DNA of 64,000 nt from JAEUJZ01 sp964460115 (GCA_964460115.1 CAYWPR010000001.1:62001-126000), one strand, 5' to 3'. Positions 34,446 to 43,839 are shown, numbered from the stretch's first letter. Made by a program: numbers and translations. The notes: generated from the sequence alone by a model not told the origin.

Positions 34446-34832
34446 TTATTTTTTGAAGAAATTCTTCATTACCTTGGAATTGTCCGAGCCATCCAGGTAG
34501 CGAAAGCCGTTCTTTAGCAAATAGGCCCGCCCATCGTCGAACATCACGACGATGTCCACTTCGGTATTGCGGTCGCCAGCCGGTGAGGTGACTTTGATAC
34601 GCTCGCCGTTTTCTAAAACCACATTGGTGGCAGCACGGCGGCCAAAGGTGACACTGACGCCGCCGCGGCCCAGCGGAAAGTTGCGGCCGTGTATCACGAT
34701 TTCTTCGCCCCCCAAATAGGTTCCGTTTGGTGGCTCAAGTTCGCGAACTCCCGTGTCATTGGAACACTGCGCCATCGTCAACCCTGCGGCCAGACAAGAA
34801 ATCAGGCCCACCCCCTGTAGCAATTTGCGCAT
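34446..34832 (-). CDS. Small IPT/TIG-fold lipoprotein (paralogue B)
   Basis: This 128-residue protein has AAGGAG before the start, a signal peptide (LISCLAAGLTMAQC) with lipobox MAQC, and one IPT/TIG domain (LEPPNGTYLGGEEIVIHGR). Its core GGVSVTFGRRAATNVV is identical to that of the gene at 7185-7565 over 16 residues, and it ends in KVMKNFFKK. The pair is therefore a recent or strongly conserved duplication. It lies about 90 bp upstream of traA and is divergent from the AddB-like gene. Function is unknown. Confidence 0.85.
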   Translation of the reverse strand: MRKLLQGVGLISCLAAGLTMAQCSNDTGVRELEPPNGTYLGGEEIVIHGRNFPLGRGGVSVTFGRRAATNVVLENGERIKVTSPAGDRNTEVDIVVMFDDGRAYLLKNGFRYLDGSDNSKVMKNFFKK

Positions 34833-34894
34833 GAGAATCTCCTTAACAGTGTTGAGACGGTAACAGAGAAAACTGGCGTTGCCAAATGCTCTAG

Positions 34895-37800
34895 GTGCGC
34901 AAAGCGCATAGGACGGCTCTGTGCTATGGAGCTTTTGTGACCTTGCTACATGCCGTGCCGCAGCCGGAAGGCAGCGCCGCCAATCTGCTAGGTGTCATCG
35001 AAACGGCTCTGCGGCGGCTGCCAAATCGCGGCGGCCGAGGCGGCGGTATGATCTCGCCCCTTGGTGAAGCGGTGCTGCTCGATGCGGTGGCGGCGGAGGC
35101 ATCCGGTCCCCTGGCCAATCTCAAAGGAACCTCTGGGTTGCGGCGCATGCTGGCGCGCAGTTTCGCCGCCCTTGGCTGTGCGGACATCGGCCCGCAAGCT
35201 CTGTCGCGACTGGCAGAACGCCTGGCCCGCCGCGATGCCCCAGCTTGTGCCGAGCGCGTTACGGAGCTTGGTCGCCTCTATAGGCACTATCGCGGACTGC
35301 TAGGTCCAAACAAGCTGGATGCGGCCTTGGCATTTGCGCGCGGAATAAAAGCCCTGGAGCAGGCCTCGCCCTTCGCAGCAGCGCCGCCCTCGTCTGAAAT
35401 CGTTGTGACGGGTGTGCATCGGCTTTTGCCCTGGGATGAGCTGCCGACTCCCCATGGACTGATGCAGGCCCTCGGCGCTTTGGCCAGCCAAAAACCGGTT
35501 CGCGTGGTATTGCCGTCCGTCGATGAGAATCGGCCGGCTCTGGAGCAGGCGCTGCGTCCGCTTCTAGAGGCTCTTTATGCCCGTCATGCGCTGAATCTGG
35601 AGGTCGCCTGGGCGCCGCTAGGGCCGGAACTGGCCGACGAATTCACGGCCACGCCGTGGCAGAATTTTTTGCGCGGGCTGTTTCTTCCGGCCAGCGCCCC
35701 GCCGCTTTTGCGCAGCGGCGAGCTGCCGCTTGAAAAACTTTCTCTGGCACCTTTGCCAAGTCCGGCCAGCGAGGCGCGCCACATCGCACGCAGCGTGGCC
35801 GATCTTTTGGCCCGCGGCGTAGCGCCGGATTCTGTAGCCGTGCTCGCTGAATCAGCGCCTCGGCGTGCGCGAATTGTGCAAGAGCTCTTGCGCTACAATG
35901 TTCCGGTCTATGTCAGCCAAGCGCCGTCGCGCGCGCGGCGTAGCGGGCTTATTTTGGCATCGGAAGGCGAACCGCTGCCCGCGCCGCTGTCCTTGCTTTT
36001 GGACATCTATGGGCTGTTTGGCGCCGAACCTTTGTTTCACCCTCCGACTGAGCCCGCCTTGCAGCGCGAGGGCTTGATACAACTTTTGACCACGCGCTAT
36101 TTGCGTTGGCCGACCTTGCCGAATGCTCCGGCTGTGCCAAGCGGTGCGCTTGCCGAGGCGCTGCGCGGCGCCGGAGTGCGTGAACTGACACTTTTACTCG
36201 GGGCGCCGAGCTCTTTTGAGCTGCACCGCCGCATTGATGAATGGATGCGGCAAAACAGCCGCCGCCCGGCTCGAGAAAAAAACGCCAACGCCGGCGACGA
36301 CTCGGCGTCTATTGAGCTCTTGCGGCACCTTGAGGGCGTACTCGACGAACTGCGCGCGCTGCCCATCGAGGCCACCCTGACGCAGCATGTATTGGCTCTG
36401 CGGCGGCTTTATGAGCGATTGCAGTTGCGGGCCGGCGCAGCGGACAGCGCCTCGGCGTGGCTGGGACGTTTTTCGCTATACGACGAACTCGACGATGCAT
36501 CGGATGCCGGCGCAACATCGACTGGCGAGCTTTTGGCCGCAGAGTGTCGGGCCCTGGCCCGCGATCAGGCGACGCTGGCGCTTTTTGAACAGATCCTCGA
36601 TGAGCTTCCGCGGCGTGAGCAGGAACTTAGGCGGCATGAGTCGCGAATATTTCGGTCGCGCTTTGCGGCGCTTTTGCGCGCCATGTTTCAGCGGCTTTAT
36701 CGGCCGGCAGCTTTGGGCAATATCGGTCTGGGGGTTGAGGTCGGCAGTCTGAGCACTTTTACTCCGCGACCGCTGGCACAACTTTTTTTCGCCGGCGTTC
36801 TAGATGGCGAGCTGCCTGCAAACTTCGCCGAGGACACTCTGCTTGACGACCAAGAACGGCGGCTGTGCAACCACATTCTGGATGCGCCGGTCTGGCCGCT
36901 TTGCCAGCAGGGCGGGCAACGCGGGGCGCTGTATTTCGCCGAAGCCCTGGCCCATGCCGCAGCCGTTCACCTATCTTGGCCAAACGCGGATGAGGAAGGT
37001 CGCCCGCTTTTGCGCTCGGCATTTGTCGATGCGGTTCTGCACGCCGCCGCGCGCGAAGAGCCAGCCCCGATAAGCGCGGCACTTTTGCCCGAGGCAGAAA
37101 AAGCCCGTCATCCGACCGAACTATGGGCTTTTGTGACGCGAACTGCTCGCCAAGCGGATGTTTCGGCAGCGGTGGATACGCCTCTACAAACGGCTTTGAC
37201 GGCCTACGATCGCCGCCGGGCCAGCCGGCTTTGGGGTCGAGTTCGCCTGGAAGAAGCGCGCGCTGCCTGGTTTATGGCCTGGGCCACCGAGAATTTTGCA
37301 GCGCAGCCCGGCCCGCTATGTGGTCAGCTTGCCAATTCAGAGCTTATCGCTGCTTTGGCCGCGCGCTTGCCCGGCAGCCAGCAAAGGCCGCTTTCAGCAT
37401 CGGCGCTTGAAGATTATGCGCGCTGTCCATTTCGCTTCTTTGTCTACCGTGTCCTCAAAGCTGCGCCGATTCCCGAGTCCGGAGACGATTCCGATTCGCT
37501 GTCGCGCGGCAACTTGTACCACAAGACCTTGGAGCTGTTTTTTCGCGAACGCCGCACAAGCGGCCGTCTGCCCTTGCGGGCTGATGATAGCGATCGCCAA
37601 GCGCTTGATGCCGCGCTTCATGCCGCGGTGCTCGAATTTACCGCCGCCGCGCGCAGCGGCCATCCCGGGCTGTTTCAAGTTCTGCAGGGGCGCTTGCGCG
37701 CCGAGCTATGGCAGCTTATCGTCCGCGAGGCCAAGGCCCCCATTGAGCCCGGCTGCACGCCGACGCTGTTTGAACACCCCTTTGGTCCTTTATGCATTCA

Positions 37801-38362
37801 CGATGCGCAAAAACCCCTCGATGCCAATTCTCAAGCGGCGCTGCACATCGGCGGAGTCATCGATCGCATTGACCTAGGCCCCGGGCGGGCGCTCATTTTG
37901 GACTACAAAACCGGTCGACTGCGACGCTATCAGGCGTATTTGCGCGAGGACTTATTGACCACCGCGTTTCAATTGCCTTTATACGCCGCTGCGGTGCAGG
38001 CGGACCCCGCGGTGCTGCAGGTGACCGGGCCCGCGCCGCGCGTCTCGGCGCGCTTTTATGCAGTTCGGCAGGCGCAAGTGACCGCGGCCCTGGAAAAGCC
38101 GGAGCTGTTTGCGCTGGATTCGGCGACTCGCCTAGAAGCTGGCGAAAAGAACGTTGCCGAGGTCGCTTACAATCTGTGGCGCCATCTGCGCAGCGGCGAT
38201 TTTCGCGTTGCACCGCGTACTTGCGACGGCTGCGGCCTCGAAGCTACTTGTCGCATCTCGGTTCCCGCTGCCAACGCCGAGTCTTTCGACGAAGACAGCC
38301 AAAGCAGTTCGGCAAACAGTGCTGAGCCTTCCAGCACCTCAGGGTCCGAATTTTCGGCGTAG
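34895..38362 (+). CDS. addB: AddB-like exonuclease/helicase subunit with Fe-S cluster
   Basis: This is a 1155-residue protein. The N-terminal two-thirds is a helicase-like fold without a recognisable Walker A, as in AddB-type subunits. The C-terminal quarter is a PD-(D/E)XK nuclease: SASALEDYARCPFRFFVY, then GGVIDRIDLGPG and DYKTGRLRRYQAYLRE (the Asp and Lys of DYKTG). Cysteines at 844, 1110, 1113 and 1119 reproduce the C...C-x2-C-x5-C [4Fe-4S] pattern of AddB. It would act in double-strand-break end processing with an AddA helicase. No addA follows; the next gene is a STAS protein. GTG 34895 is the assumed start and could be wrong. Confidence 0.68.
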   Translation: MRKAHRTALCYGAFVTLLHAVPQPEGSAANLLGVIETALRRLPNRGGRGGGMISPLGEAVLLDAVAAEASGPLANLKGTSGLRRMLARSFAALGCADIGPQALSRLAERLARRDAPACAERVTELGRLYRHYRGLLGPNKLDAALAFARGIKALEQASPFAAAPPSSEIVVTGVHRLLPWDELPTPHGLMQALGALASQKPVRVVLPSVDENRPALEQALRPLLEALYARHALNLEVAWAPLGPELADEFTATPWQNFLRGLFLPASAPPLLRSGELPLEKLSLAPLPSPASEARHIARSVADLLARGVAPDSVAVLAESAPRRARIVQELLRYNVPVYVSQAPSRARRSGLILASEGEPLPAPLSLLLDIYGLFGAEPLFHPPTEPALQREGLIQLLTTRYLRWPTLPNAPAVPSGALAEALRGAGVRELTLLLGAPSSFELHRRIDEWMRQNSRRPAREKNANAGDDSASIELLRHLEGVLDELRALPIEATLTQHVLALRRLYERLQLRAGAADSASAWLGRFSLYDELDDASDAGATSTGELLAAECRALARDQATLALFEQILDELPRREQELRRHESRIFRSRFAALLRAMFQRLYRPAALGNIGLGVEVGSLSTFTPRPLAQLFFAGVLDGELPANFAEDTLLDDQERRLCNHILDAPVWPLCQQGGQRGALYFAEALAHAAAVHLSWPNADEEGRPLLRSAFVDAVLHAAAREEPAPISAALLPEAEKARHPTELWAFVTRTARQADVSAAVDTPLQTALTAYDRRRASRLWGRVRLEEARAAWFMAWATENFAAQPGPLCGQLANSELIAALAARLPGSQQRPLSASALEDYARCPFRFFVYRVLKAAPIPESGDDSDSLSRGNLYHKTLELFFRERRTSGRLPLRADDSDRQALDAALHAAVLEFTAAARSGHPGLFQVLQGRLRAELWQLIVREAKAPIEPGCTPTLFEHPFGPLCIHDAQKPLDANSQAALHIGGVIDRIDLGPGRALILDYKTGRLRRYQAYLREDLLTTAFQLPLYAAAVQADPAVLQVTGPAPRVSARFYAVRQAQVTAALEKPELFALDSATRLEAGEKNVAEVAYNLWRHLRSGDFRVAPRTCDGCGLEATCRISVPAANAESFDEDSQSSSANSAEPSSTSGSEFSA

Positions 38363-38476
38363 GCTACCGTGTTCGATGGTCTCTAGATTTTGTTCGAACA
38401 GAGCATGCCGGCATTCATGAAAGCTTGGGAACCGACCAGGATTATCAGGAAGTGGTGACAAAGCCCGGCGTCGATT

Positions 38477-38818
38477 TTGTGCAAGGTTTTTCGGCGTGGG
38501 GCAGAGCTGTTTGGAATGGTCGATACCGAGCGCGCTGCGCAAATCACCAGCAATCTGCTTGATGCCGTGGTGCAGATGCGGGCGCGCTACGCCATTTTGG
38601 ATTTGACGGGCATCGATTCGGTCGATACCGCTGCCGCCGGCTATCTGGTGCGTATCATTCGCGGCATCGCTTTGCTGGGGGCGGAATGCCTGGTCTGCGG
38701 AATTCGCCCGGGAATCGCCCAAGCGATGGTCGAGCTTGGCGTCGGCATCGAAAACTCTCGCAGCTTTCGAACCATTCAGGCGGCTTTGCAGGCGGTCATT
38801 TCCAAGCAAAAGGATTGA
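38477..38818 (+). CDS. STAS-domain protein (RsbR/RsbS-like anti-anti-sigma type)
   Basis: This has about 113 residues from a TTG, or about 100 from the ATG at 38516. The core DTERAAQITSNLLDAVVQMR, ILDLTGIDSVDTAAAGYLV, GAECLVCGIRPGIAQAMVEL matches STAS domains of the RsbR/RsbS group. The switch Thr of the DT motif is present. The first strand before GMVDTERA is short or missing, and an in-frame stop lies at 38456, so the protein may be N-truncated or the start misread. It could act in partner switching with a kinase or phosphatase, none of which is nearby. It follows the AddB-like gene by about 115 bp, in which nothing else was recognised, and converges on dapF. Confidence 0.72.
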   Translation: MCKVFRRGAELFGMVDTERAAQITSNLLDAVVQMRARYAILDLTGIDSVDTAAAGYLVRIIRGIALLGAECLVCGIRPGIAQAMVELGVGIENSRSFRTIQAALQAVISKQKD

Positions 38819-38824
38819 GAGTGC

Positions 38825-39676
38825 CTAAGCGGGCACGCGAAATTCGCCGCGATACACGGCGACGGCTGGACCGCGCATGTGCACTTGGCGATAGTCGGGC
38901 TCGACCAGGATTTGCAGCGCTCCACCCAAAAGGTGGATGGTCAGCCAGCGATTTGGTTTCGCACGTCCGGTCAAACAGGCGGCCACCGCGCTGGCGCAGG
39001 CTCCGGTGCCGCATGCCAGCGTAATGCCACAGCCGCGTTCCCACACGGCAACCGTGTAATGGTCGCGATCGCTGGCACAAACAAATTCGACATTGGTGCG
39101 CTCGGGAAATAGCGGCAAATGCTCAATCGATGGACCGTGGCGCTCGGCTAGCGTGCGCAGCGATTTGGCATCTAGGACGTCGCTTGAAAAGATGACGGCA
39201 TGCGGATTGCCCATGGATATCGCAGTGATGGACCACAGGGTGTCGGCAACTTGTAGTGGACGCTGCACAAAGTCCCACTGCGGTGCTCCCATGGCAATTT
39301 CGACAAGCTCGGCGCTTGATTGGCACGAAAGTACACCGGATGCAGTTTCGATGCGCATCTCGGTAGGCAGCGAATTTGCGGCTAGCAGATAGCGGACCAC
39401 GCAGCGCAAACCGTTGCCACACATTTCAGCTTCGCTGCCATCGGCGTTGCGAATGCGCATTCGCGCGACAGCACCGCTATCACGTGCCGCCGAGCTCGGG
39501 TCCAAAATGGCCAACACTCCATCGGCCCCAATGCCAGTACGGCGCGTGCAAAGCGCAGAAATGGTATCGGCTTTTTCAAACCAATGTTTGGAAACATCGC
39601 CACGCAGGTCAACGACAATAAAGTCGTTGCCTAGGCCGTGCATCTTGGTAAATGGGACGGCAGGCGAATCACGCAC
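38825..39676 (-). CDS. dapF: Diaminopimelate epimerase
   Basis: This 283-residue protein catalyses LL- to meso-diaminopimelate isomerisation for lysine and peptidoglycan. Catalytic Cys residues lie in EMCGNGLRC and ACGTGACASAVAA. KMHGLGNDFIVVD at the N-terminus and MGNPHAVIF are also typical. It starts with GTG, 8 bp downstream of secG on the same strand, and closes the gap-pgk-tpiA-secG-dapF row. Confidence 0.96.
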   Translation of the reverse strand: MRDSPAVPFTKMHGLGNDFIVVDLRGDVSKHWFEKADTISALCTRRTGIGADGVLAILDPSSAARDSGAVARMRIRNADGSEAEMCGNGLRCVVRYLLAANSLPTEMRIETASGVLSCQSSAELVEIAMGAPQWDFVQRPLQVADTLWSITAISMGNPHAVIFSSDVLDAKSLRTLAERHGPSIEHLPLFPERTNVEFVCASDRDHYTVAVWERGCGITLACGTGACASAVAACLTGRAKPNRWLTIHLLGGALQILVEPDYRQVHMRGPAVAVYRGEFRVPA

Positions 39677-39684
39677 GTGCAGTA

Positions 39685-40488
39685 CTACGGCGTTGCGGGA
39701 GCAGCCTGTTGCCCTTGCCCTTGTTGGCTGGGAATAGGTGCAACCGGGGCCGGCGCAGCAGGAACCGGCGCTTTGGCAGCAGGAACTGGGGCCGGCGCAG
39801 GCTTCTGCGCGGCAGGTTTCTGCGCGGCCGGAGCCGCAGCCGGAGCCGCAGCTGGCGCCGGAGCCGGCGGAGCGGTCGCTGCGGCGGGGGCTGGCGTCGA
39901 CGGTTTGGGCAGGGCCGTCTGTCCGTTCGTCTCCCCGATACGCAGCGGCGGGGCTGCCGGATTTGCCTTTGGCGCCGCTGGCGGTGCGGCGGCTGGAGCT
40001 TGCGCGGGCCCTTCAGGAGCAGCCGGAGCAGTCGGAGCAGCAGCCGGTGGTGTACCAGCAGCCGACTCGCTCGTCGCGGGAGGAACGACTTCTGTGCCTT
40101 CCGCAGGAGCCGCCGGGGTTGCTTCCTTGGATTTTTGCTCGACTTCCTTGGCCTTGTTTTCAACTTCTTGCTTCAGCGCGTCTTCGGCCTTCTTTTTGGA
40201 GTCCTGCTCGGCCTTCTTTTTACGTGCCTGCGCCGTCTTCGAAAGCTTGGCGGAATCGGACTGGCTGTTGATATACGACAGCGTCATGGCGGTCAGCATG
40301 AATACAACCGCCGTGGCAGTGGTCAGCCGCTCCAAAAACGAGCTGGCGCCGCGTCCGCCAAAGACTTGCTGGGTGGTGGCACCGCCCAGGCCTGCGCCCA
40401 TGCCTCCGCCTTTGCCGGCCTGTAGCAAGATGACCAGCATCAGGAATAGGCAGACCAGTATGTGAATCGTATAAAGAAGGTAGATCAT
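39685..40488 (-). CDS. secG: Preprotein translocase subunit SecG with long Ala/Pro-rich tail
   Basis: Residues 1-75 are SecG: a first helix (LYTIHILVCLFLMLVILLQ), GKGGGMGAGLGG, and a second helix (LTTATAVVFMLTAMTLSYI). SecG is part of the SecYEG export channel. From about residue 80 a charged coil (KKKAEQDSKKKAEDALKQ) leads into a 170-residue Ala/Pro-rich, low-complexity tail that ordinary SecG lacks. The ATG overlaps the tpiA stop by 4 bp. The tail should be cytosolic or periplasmic depending on topology; its role is unknown. The plus-strand Ala/Gly-rich open frame over the tail is a codon-composition shadow. Confidence 0.9.
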   Translation of the reverse strand: MIYLLYTIHILVCLFLMLVILLQAGKGGGMGAGLGGATTQQVFGGRGASSFLERLTTATAVVFMLTAMTLSYINSQSDSAKLSKTAQARKKKAEQDSKKKAEDALKQEVENKAKEVEQKSKEATPAAPAEGTEVVPPATSESAAGTPPAAAPTAPAAPEGPAQAPAAAPPAAPKANPAAPPLRIGETNGQTALPKPSTPAPAAATAPPAPAPAAAPAAAPAAQKPAAQKPAPAPVPAAKAPVPAAPAPVAPIPSQQGQGQQAAPATP

Positions 40489-41264
40489 GATGCTGCGGCC
40501 TCGTTAAAGCGGACGATATGCAGGAAATCTTCGGGTTTTAGGGAGGCACCACCGACAAGCACGCCATCGACATCGGGCTGTGCCATAAGTCCAGCGGTGT
40601 TATTCGGCTTGACCGACCCACCATACAAGATACGAACGGCGCTGGCCACTTCGCCAAGCTGATTGTGCAAGTAGCCGCGAATGAAGCGATGTGCTTCCTG
40701 CGCCTGCTCGGTGGTGGCCACTCGGCCGGTGCCGATGGCCCATATGGGCTCGTAGGAGATTACGGTTTCAGCGAGCATTTCGGGCGTAAAGCCAAACAAG
40801 CCTTCGACAAGCTGGCCGACTAGGCGTCCGGGCATCTCGCCGGCATCGCGCTCGGCCAGCGTCTCTCCGATGCACAAAATCGGGCGCATGCCCGACTTCA
40901 GGACGGCCTTGGCTTTTAGATTGATAAGCGCGTCGGTCTCGTGAAAATGCTGCCGCCGTTCGGAATGTCCAACGATGACATAACGGCAGCCGACCTCGGC
41001 CAGCATGGGCGCCGAGACCTCGCCGGTAAACGGTCCCTGCGGTTCCCAGTAACAGTTCTGCGCGCCGAGCGCGACGGCAGAGCCTTCCAGCCGCTTGGCC
41101 AGCGGATACAAAGCAGTAAAGGGCGGCGCCAACACCACCTCGACATCGTCGCGGCGTACGGTGGGGCTGACGGCATTTTTGATCGTGGTGGCAAGCTCCA
41201 AAGCCTCTGCCACGGTCTTGTGCATCTTCCAATTGCCGACTACAAGCGGCTGGCGCTCCTTCAT
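40485..41264 (-). CDS. tpiA: Triosephosphate isomerase
   Basis: This 259-residue glycolytic enzyme interconverts DHAP and glyceraldehyde 3-phosphate. GNWKMHKT carries the catalytic Lys, VGHSERRQ the catalytic His, and YEPIWAIGTG the catalytic Glu; ILYGGSVKPNN binds phosphate. It overlaps pgk upstream and secG downstream by 4 bp each (ATGA). Confidence 0.98.
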   Translation of the reverse strand: MKERQPLVVGNWKMHKTVAEALELATTIKNAVSPTVRRDDVEVVLAPPFTALYPLAKRLEGSAVALGAQNCYWEPQGPFTGEVSAPMLAEVGCRYVIVGHSERRQHFHETDALINLKAKAVLKSGMRPILCIGETLAERDAGEMPGRLVGQLVEGLFGFTPEMLAETVISYEPIWAIGTGRVATTEQAQEAHRFIRGYLHNQLGEVASAVRILYGGSVKPNNTAGLMAQPDVDGVLVGGASLKPEDFLHIVRFNEAAAS

Positions 41265-42514
41265 GATGCGCTCCGGGTCTCGAAAGGCGTGGAGGCGCGA
41301 GGTTCGCTGCGCAGCGCTAAAATGCCCGGTAGCTCCTGCCCTTCCAGAAACTCCAGCGATGCGCCGCCGCCGGTAGATACGTGCGAGATTTTTTCACAAA
41401 CCCCGGCTTCGGTGACTGCAGCGACGGAATCGCCGCCACCAACAACGGTTAAGCCACGGCAGTTGGCCAAAGCTTTGGCCACCCGCATGGTGCCGGTGCT
41501 AAACAGCGGCTTTTCGAACATCCCCATCGGGCCGTTCCAGAACACGGTTTCCGCTTTGAGGATACGTCGCTCATATCGATCGATGGTTTCTGTACCGATG
41601 TCGAGAGCCATTTTGTCGGGGGCGATGTCGGCGACTTTTACCACCTGAGCGGCCGCGCTGTCCGGACTTTCGGCGACGGTTACATCAGTGGGCAAAAGCA
41701 CCTCGACCTTGGCCAGATCAGCGGCCTTCAGAAAATTCTTGGCGACGATGAGTTTGTCATCCTCGACCTTGGATTTTCCGACATCTCGGCCCAGCGCCTT
41801 TAGAAAGGTGTTGGCCATGGCTCCGCCTATCAGAATCGAATCAGCGACGCGCAAGAGGCTGTCGAGCACGCTGATTTTGTCAGAGACTTTGGCACCGCCA
41901 ACGATGACGATGTAGGGACGCTGCAGGTTGCTGCGCAGCTTGCTGAGGCATTCGATCTCGCGCAGCAATAGAAAACCGGCGCCTTTTTTATCGGCGGCAA
42001 AATGGCGAACCATTCCGGCTGTAGAAGCATGCGCGCGGTGCGCAGTGCCAAACGCATCGTTCACGTAGATGTCGGCGTAGCTGGCCAGTTTCTGCGCAAA
42101 AGCCTCGTCGTTTTTTTCTTCGCCAGCATTCCAGCGTAGGTTTTCGAGCAGCGCGACCTCGCCCTCGCGCAGATCCGCAACCACCTTGCGCGCGCCATCG
42201 CCGACCGGCTCATCGGCCAAACGCACTTCTTTGACGAGCGGGGCCAATAGTTCGGCCAGCCGCGCGGCAATCGGCAAAAGCGAGGTCTCCTTAGAGGCGC
42301 CTTTGGGCCGCCCCAAGTGCGAACCCAGCACCACTTTGGCCCCGCGCTCGATCAGATGCTTAATGGTCGGCAGCGACCCGACAATACGAGCATCGTCGGC
42401 GACGACGATGTTGCCGCCTTTTTGCGTCAGCGGGACGTTGAAATCCACCCGCACAAACACGCGCTGGCCGCCTACATCTAGGTCAGCCACCGATCGGATG
42501 CTATTTGTGAACAT
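41261..42514 (-). CDS. pgk: Phosphoglycerate kinase
   Basis: This 417-residue protein is of normal length. VFVRVDFNVPL is the N-terminal substrate signature. LGSHLGRPKG, the FGTAHRAHAS region, VGGAKVSDKI and the C-terminal GGGDSVAAV nucleotide loop are present. It makes ATP from 1,3-bisphosphoglycerate. It follows gap by 37 bp and overlaps tpiA. Confidence 0.98.
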   Translation of the reverse strand: MFTNSIRSVADLDVGGQRVFVRVDFNVPLTQKGGNIVVADDARIVGSLPTIKHLIERGAKVVLGSHLGRPKGASKETSLLPIAARLAELLAPLVKEVRLADEPVGDGARKVVADLREGEVALLENLRWNAGEEKNDEAFAQKLASYADIYVNDAFGTAHRAHASTAGMVRHFAADKKGAGFLLLREIECLSKLRSNLQRPYIVIVGGAKVSDKISVLDSLLRVADSILIGGAMANTFLKALGRDVGKSKVEDDKLIVAKNFLKAADLAKVEVLLPTDVTVAESPDSAAAQVVKVADIAPDKMALDIGTETIDRYERRILKAETVFWNGPMGMFEKPLFSTGTMRVAKALANCRGLTVVGGGDSVAAVTEAGVCEKISHVSTGGGASLEFLEGQELPGILALRSEPRASTPFETRSAS

Positions 42515-42551
42515 GAAGCCGCTTCATCGTTGTTTTTTAGATCTGAAATTC

Positions 42552-43577
42552 TCAGGCGGATGCTTTTTTGCCGGCTACGAATTTGGCCAGATCATAGAGC
42601 CGTGTCGCGTAGCCCATTTCGTTATCGTACCAAGCCAGGACTTTGATCAAATCTCCGGACTTCTGCGTCGAAGTCAGGTCCACCGTCGCTGAGTGCGGAT
42701 CCCCGTTGAAGTCGCAAGATACGGTCGGTTCGTCGCTTACGGCAAGCACCCCAAGGTAGCGCGGATCTTGCGCGGCAGCGCGAAACGCATCATTGACGGC
42801 CTGTAAGGTAAACGGCTTTTCCAGGCGAGCGGTAAAATCGATGACCGAGACATTGGGCGTCGGCACTCGCATAGAGTAGCCATCGAGCTTGCCTTTCAGG
42901 GCCGGAAGAACCTCGGCCAGTGCCTTGGCAGCCCCGGTTGTCGTCGGAATCATCGAAAGCCCAGCCGCCCGTGCGCGGCGCAGATCTTTATGCGGCAAGT
43001 CGAGGATGCGCTGGTCGTTGGTGTAACTATGAATCGTCGTCATCATGCCGCTGACGATGCCAAAGTTTTCAAGCAGCACTTTGGCCACCGGCGCCAGGCA
43101 GTTGGTGGTGCAAGAAGCATTGCTGATGACGTGATGGTGCGCCGGATCGTAAGTTTCCAGGTTGATTCCCATGGCCAGCGTGACATCCGGACCTTTGGCA
43201 GGCGCCGAAATCAGCACTTTCTCGGCGCCGCCGTGCTCGATATGACCACGCGCCTTGCTGGCTTCTGTAAAAATTCCCGTACATTCCAGCACGATGCTTA
43301 CACCGTGCGCTTTCCAATCCAGCTTGTTCAGATCTTTTTCGGCCGTGACCAGCATGCGATGTCCGTCAAGGACTATGTAATTTCCATCGGCCTTTACTTC
43401 GCCTTGGTAGCGACCGTGCACCGAGTCGTATTTCAATAGGTGCGCCAGGGTCGGCGTATCCGACAAATCGTTGACCGCGACAAATTCGAAAGCCTGCCGC
43501 GCCGAATCATTTCGCCATGCGCGTAGCACACAGCGCCCAATGCGGCCAAATCCATTGATGCCGATGCGAACTGTCAT
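42552..43577 (-). CDS. gap: Glyceraldehyde-3-phosphate dehydrogenase
   Basis: This 341-residue type I GAPDH has the N-terminal INGFGRIGR nucleotide motif and the SNASCTTNCLAP active site with the catalytic Cys. RVPTPNVSVID and WYDNEMGYATRL lie near the C-terminus. A strong Shine-Dalgarno, GGAGGTGA, precedes the ATG by 6 nt. It is the first gene of the gap-pgk-tpiA-secG-dapF operon. Confidence 0.98.
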   Translation of the reverse strand: MTVRIGINGFGRIGRCVLRAWRNDSARQAFEFVAVNDLSDTPTLAHLLKYDSVHGRYQGEVKADGNYIVLDGHRMLVTAEKDLNKLDWKAHGVSIVLECTGIFTEASKARGHIEHGGAEKVLISAPAKGPDVTLAMGINLETYDPAHHHVISNASCTTNCLAPVAKVLLENFGIVSGMMTTIHSYTNDQRILDLPHKDLRRARAAGLSMIPTTTGAAKALAEVLPALKGKLDGYSMRVPTPNVSVIDFTARLEKPFTLQAVNDAFRAAAQDPRYLGVLAVSDEPTVSCDFNGDPHSATVDLTSTQKSGDLIKVLAWYDNEMGYATRLYDLAKFVAGKKASA

Positions 43578-43792
43578 GATAGGTCACCTCCAACGATGGC
43601 TGATGATACCGAAACCGCGTATTACTTCACGACAAGTTTGGTCGGCCGGTTCCAAGTCCCTCACAAGAGCGCAGAAAGATAGTCGGGCCGGCATCACAGG
43701 TCAAGCCCGACGAGCCATTCCAAACCGCCGACCGCCCCAAACCCGAGCCAAAACGGCCCAAACCGGCAAAGAACCCTCCCCTACAAAAACAG

Positions 43793-43822
43793 TTGACGCC
43801 GCCAATCAATCTGAGCTACTAG
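43793..43822 (+). promoter_or_regulatory. Candidate sigma-70 promoter of tRNA-Ala
   Basis: TTGACG (43793-43798) and TACTAG (43817-43822) are spaced by 18 nt; the mature tRNA starts 17 nt after the -10. The rest of 43578-43839 holds nothing I recognise. Confidence 0.55.
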
Positions 43823-43839
43823 TTTGGCCCTCAAGTTCT

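Noticed and set aside
39638..40465. Plus-strand Ala/Gly-rich frame over the SecG tail
   Set aside because: The Pro/Ala codons of the SecG tail read on the other strand give this low-complexity frame.
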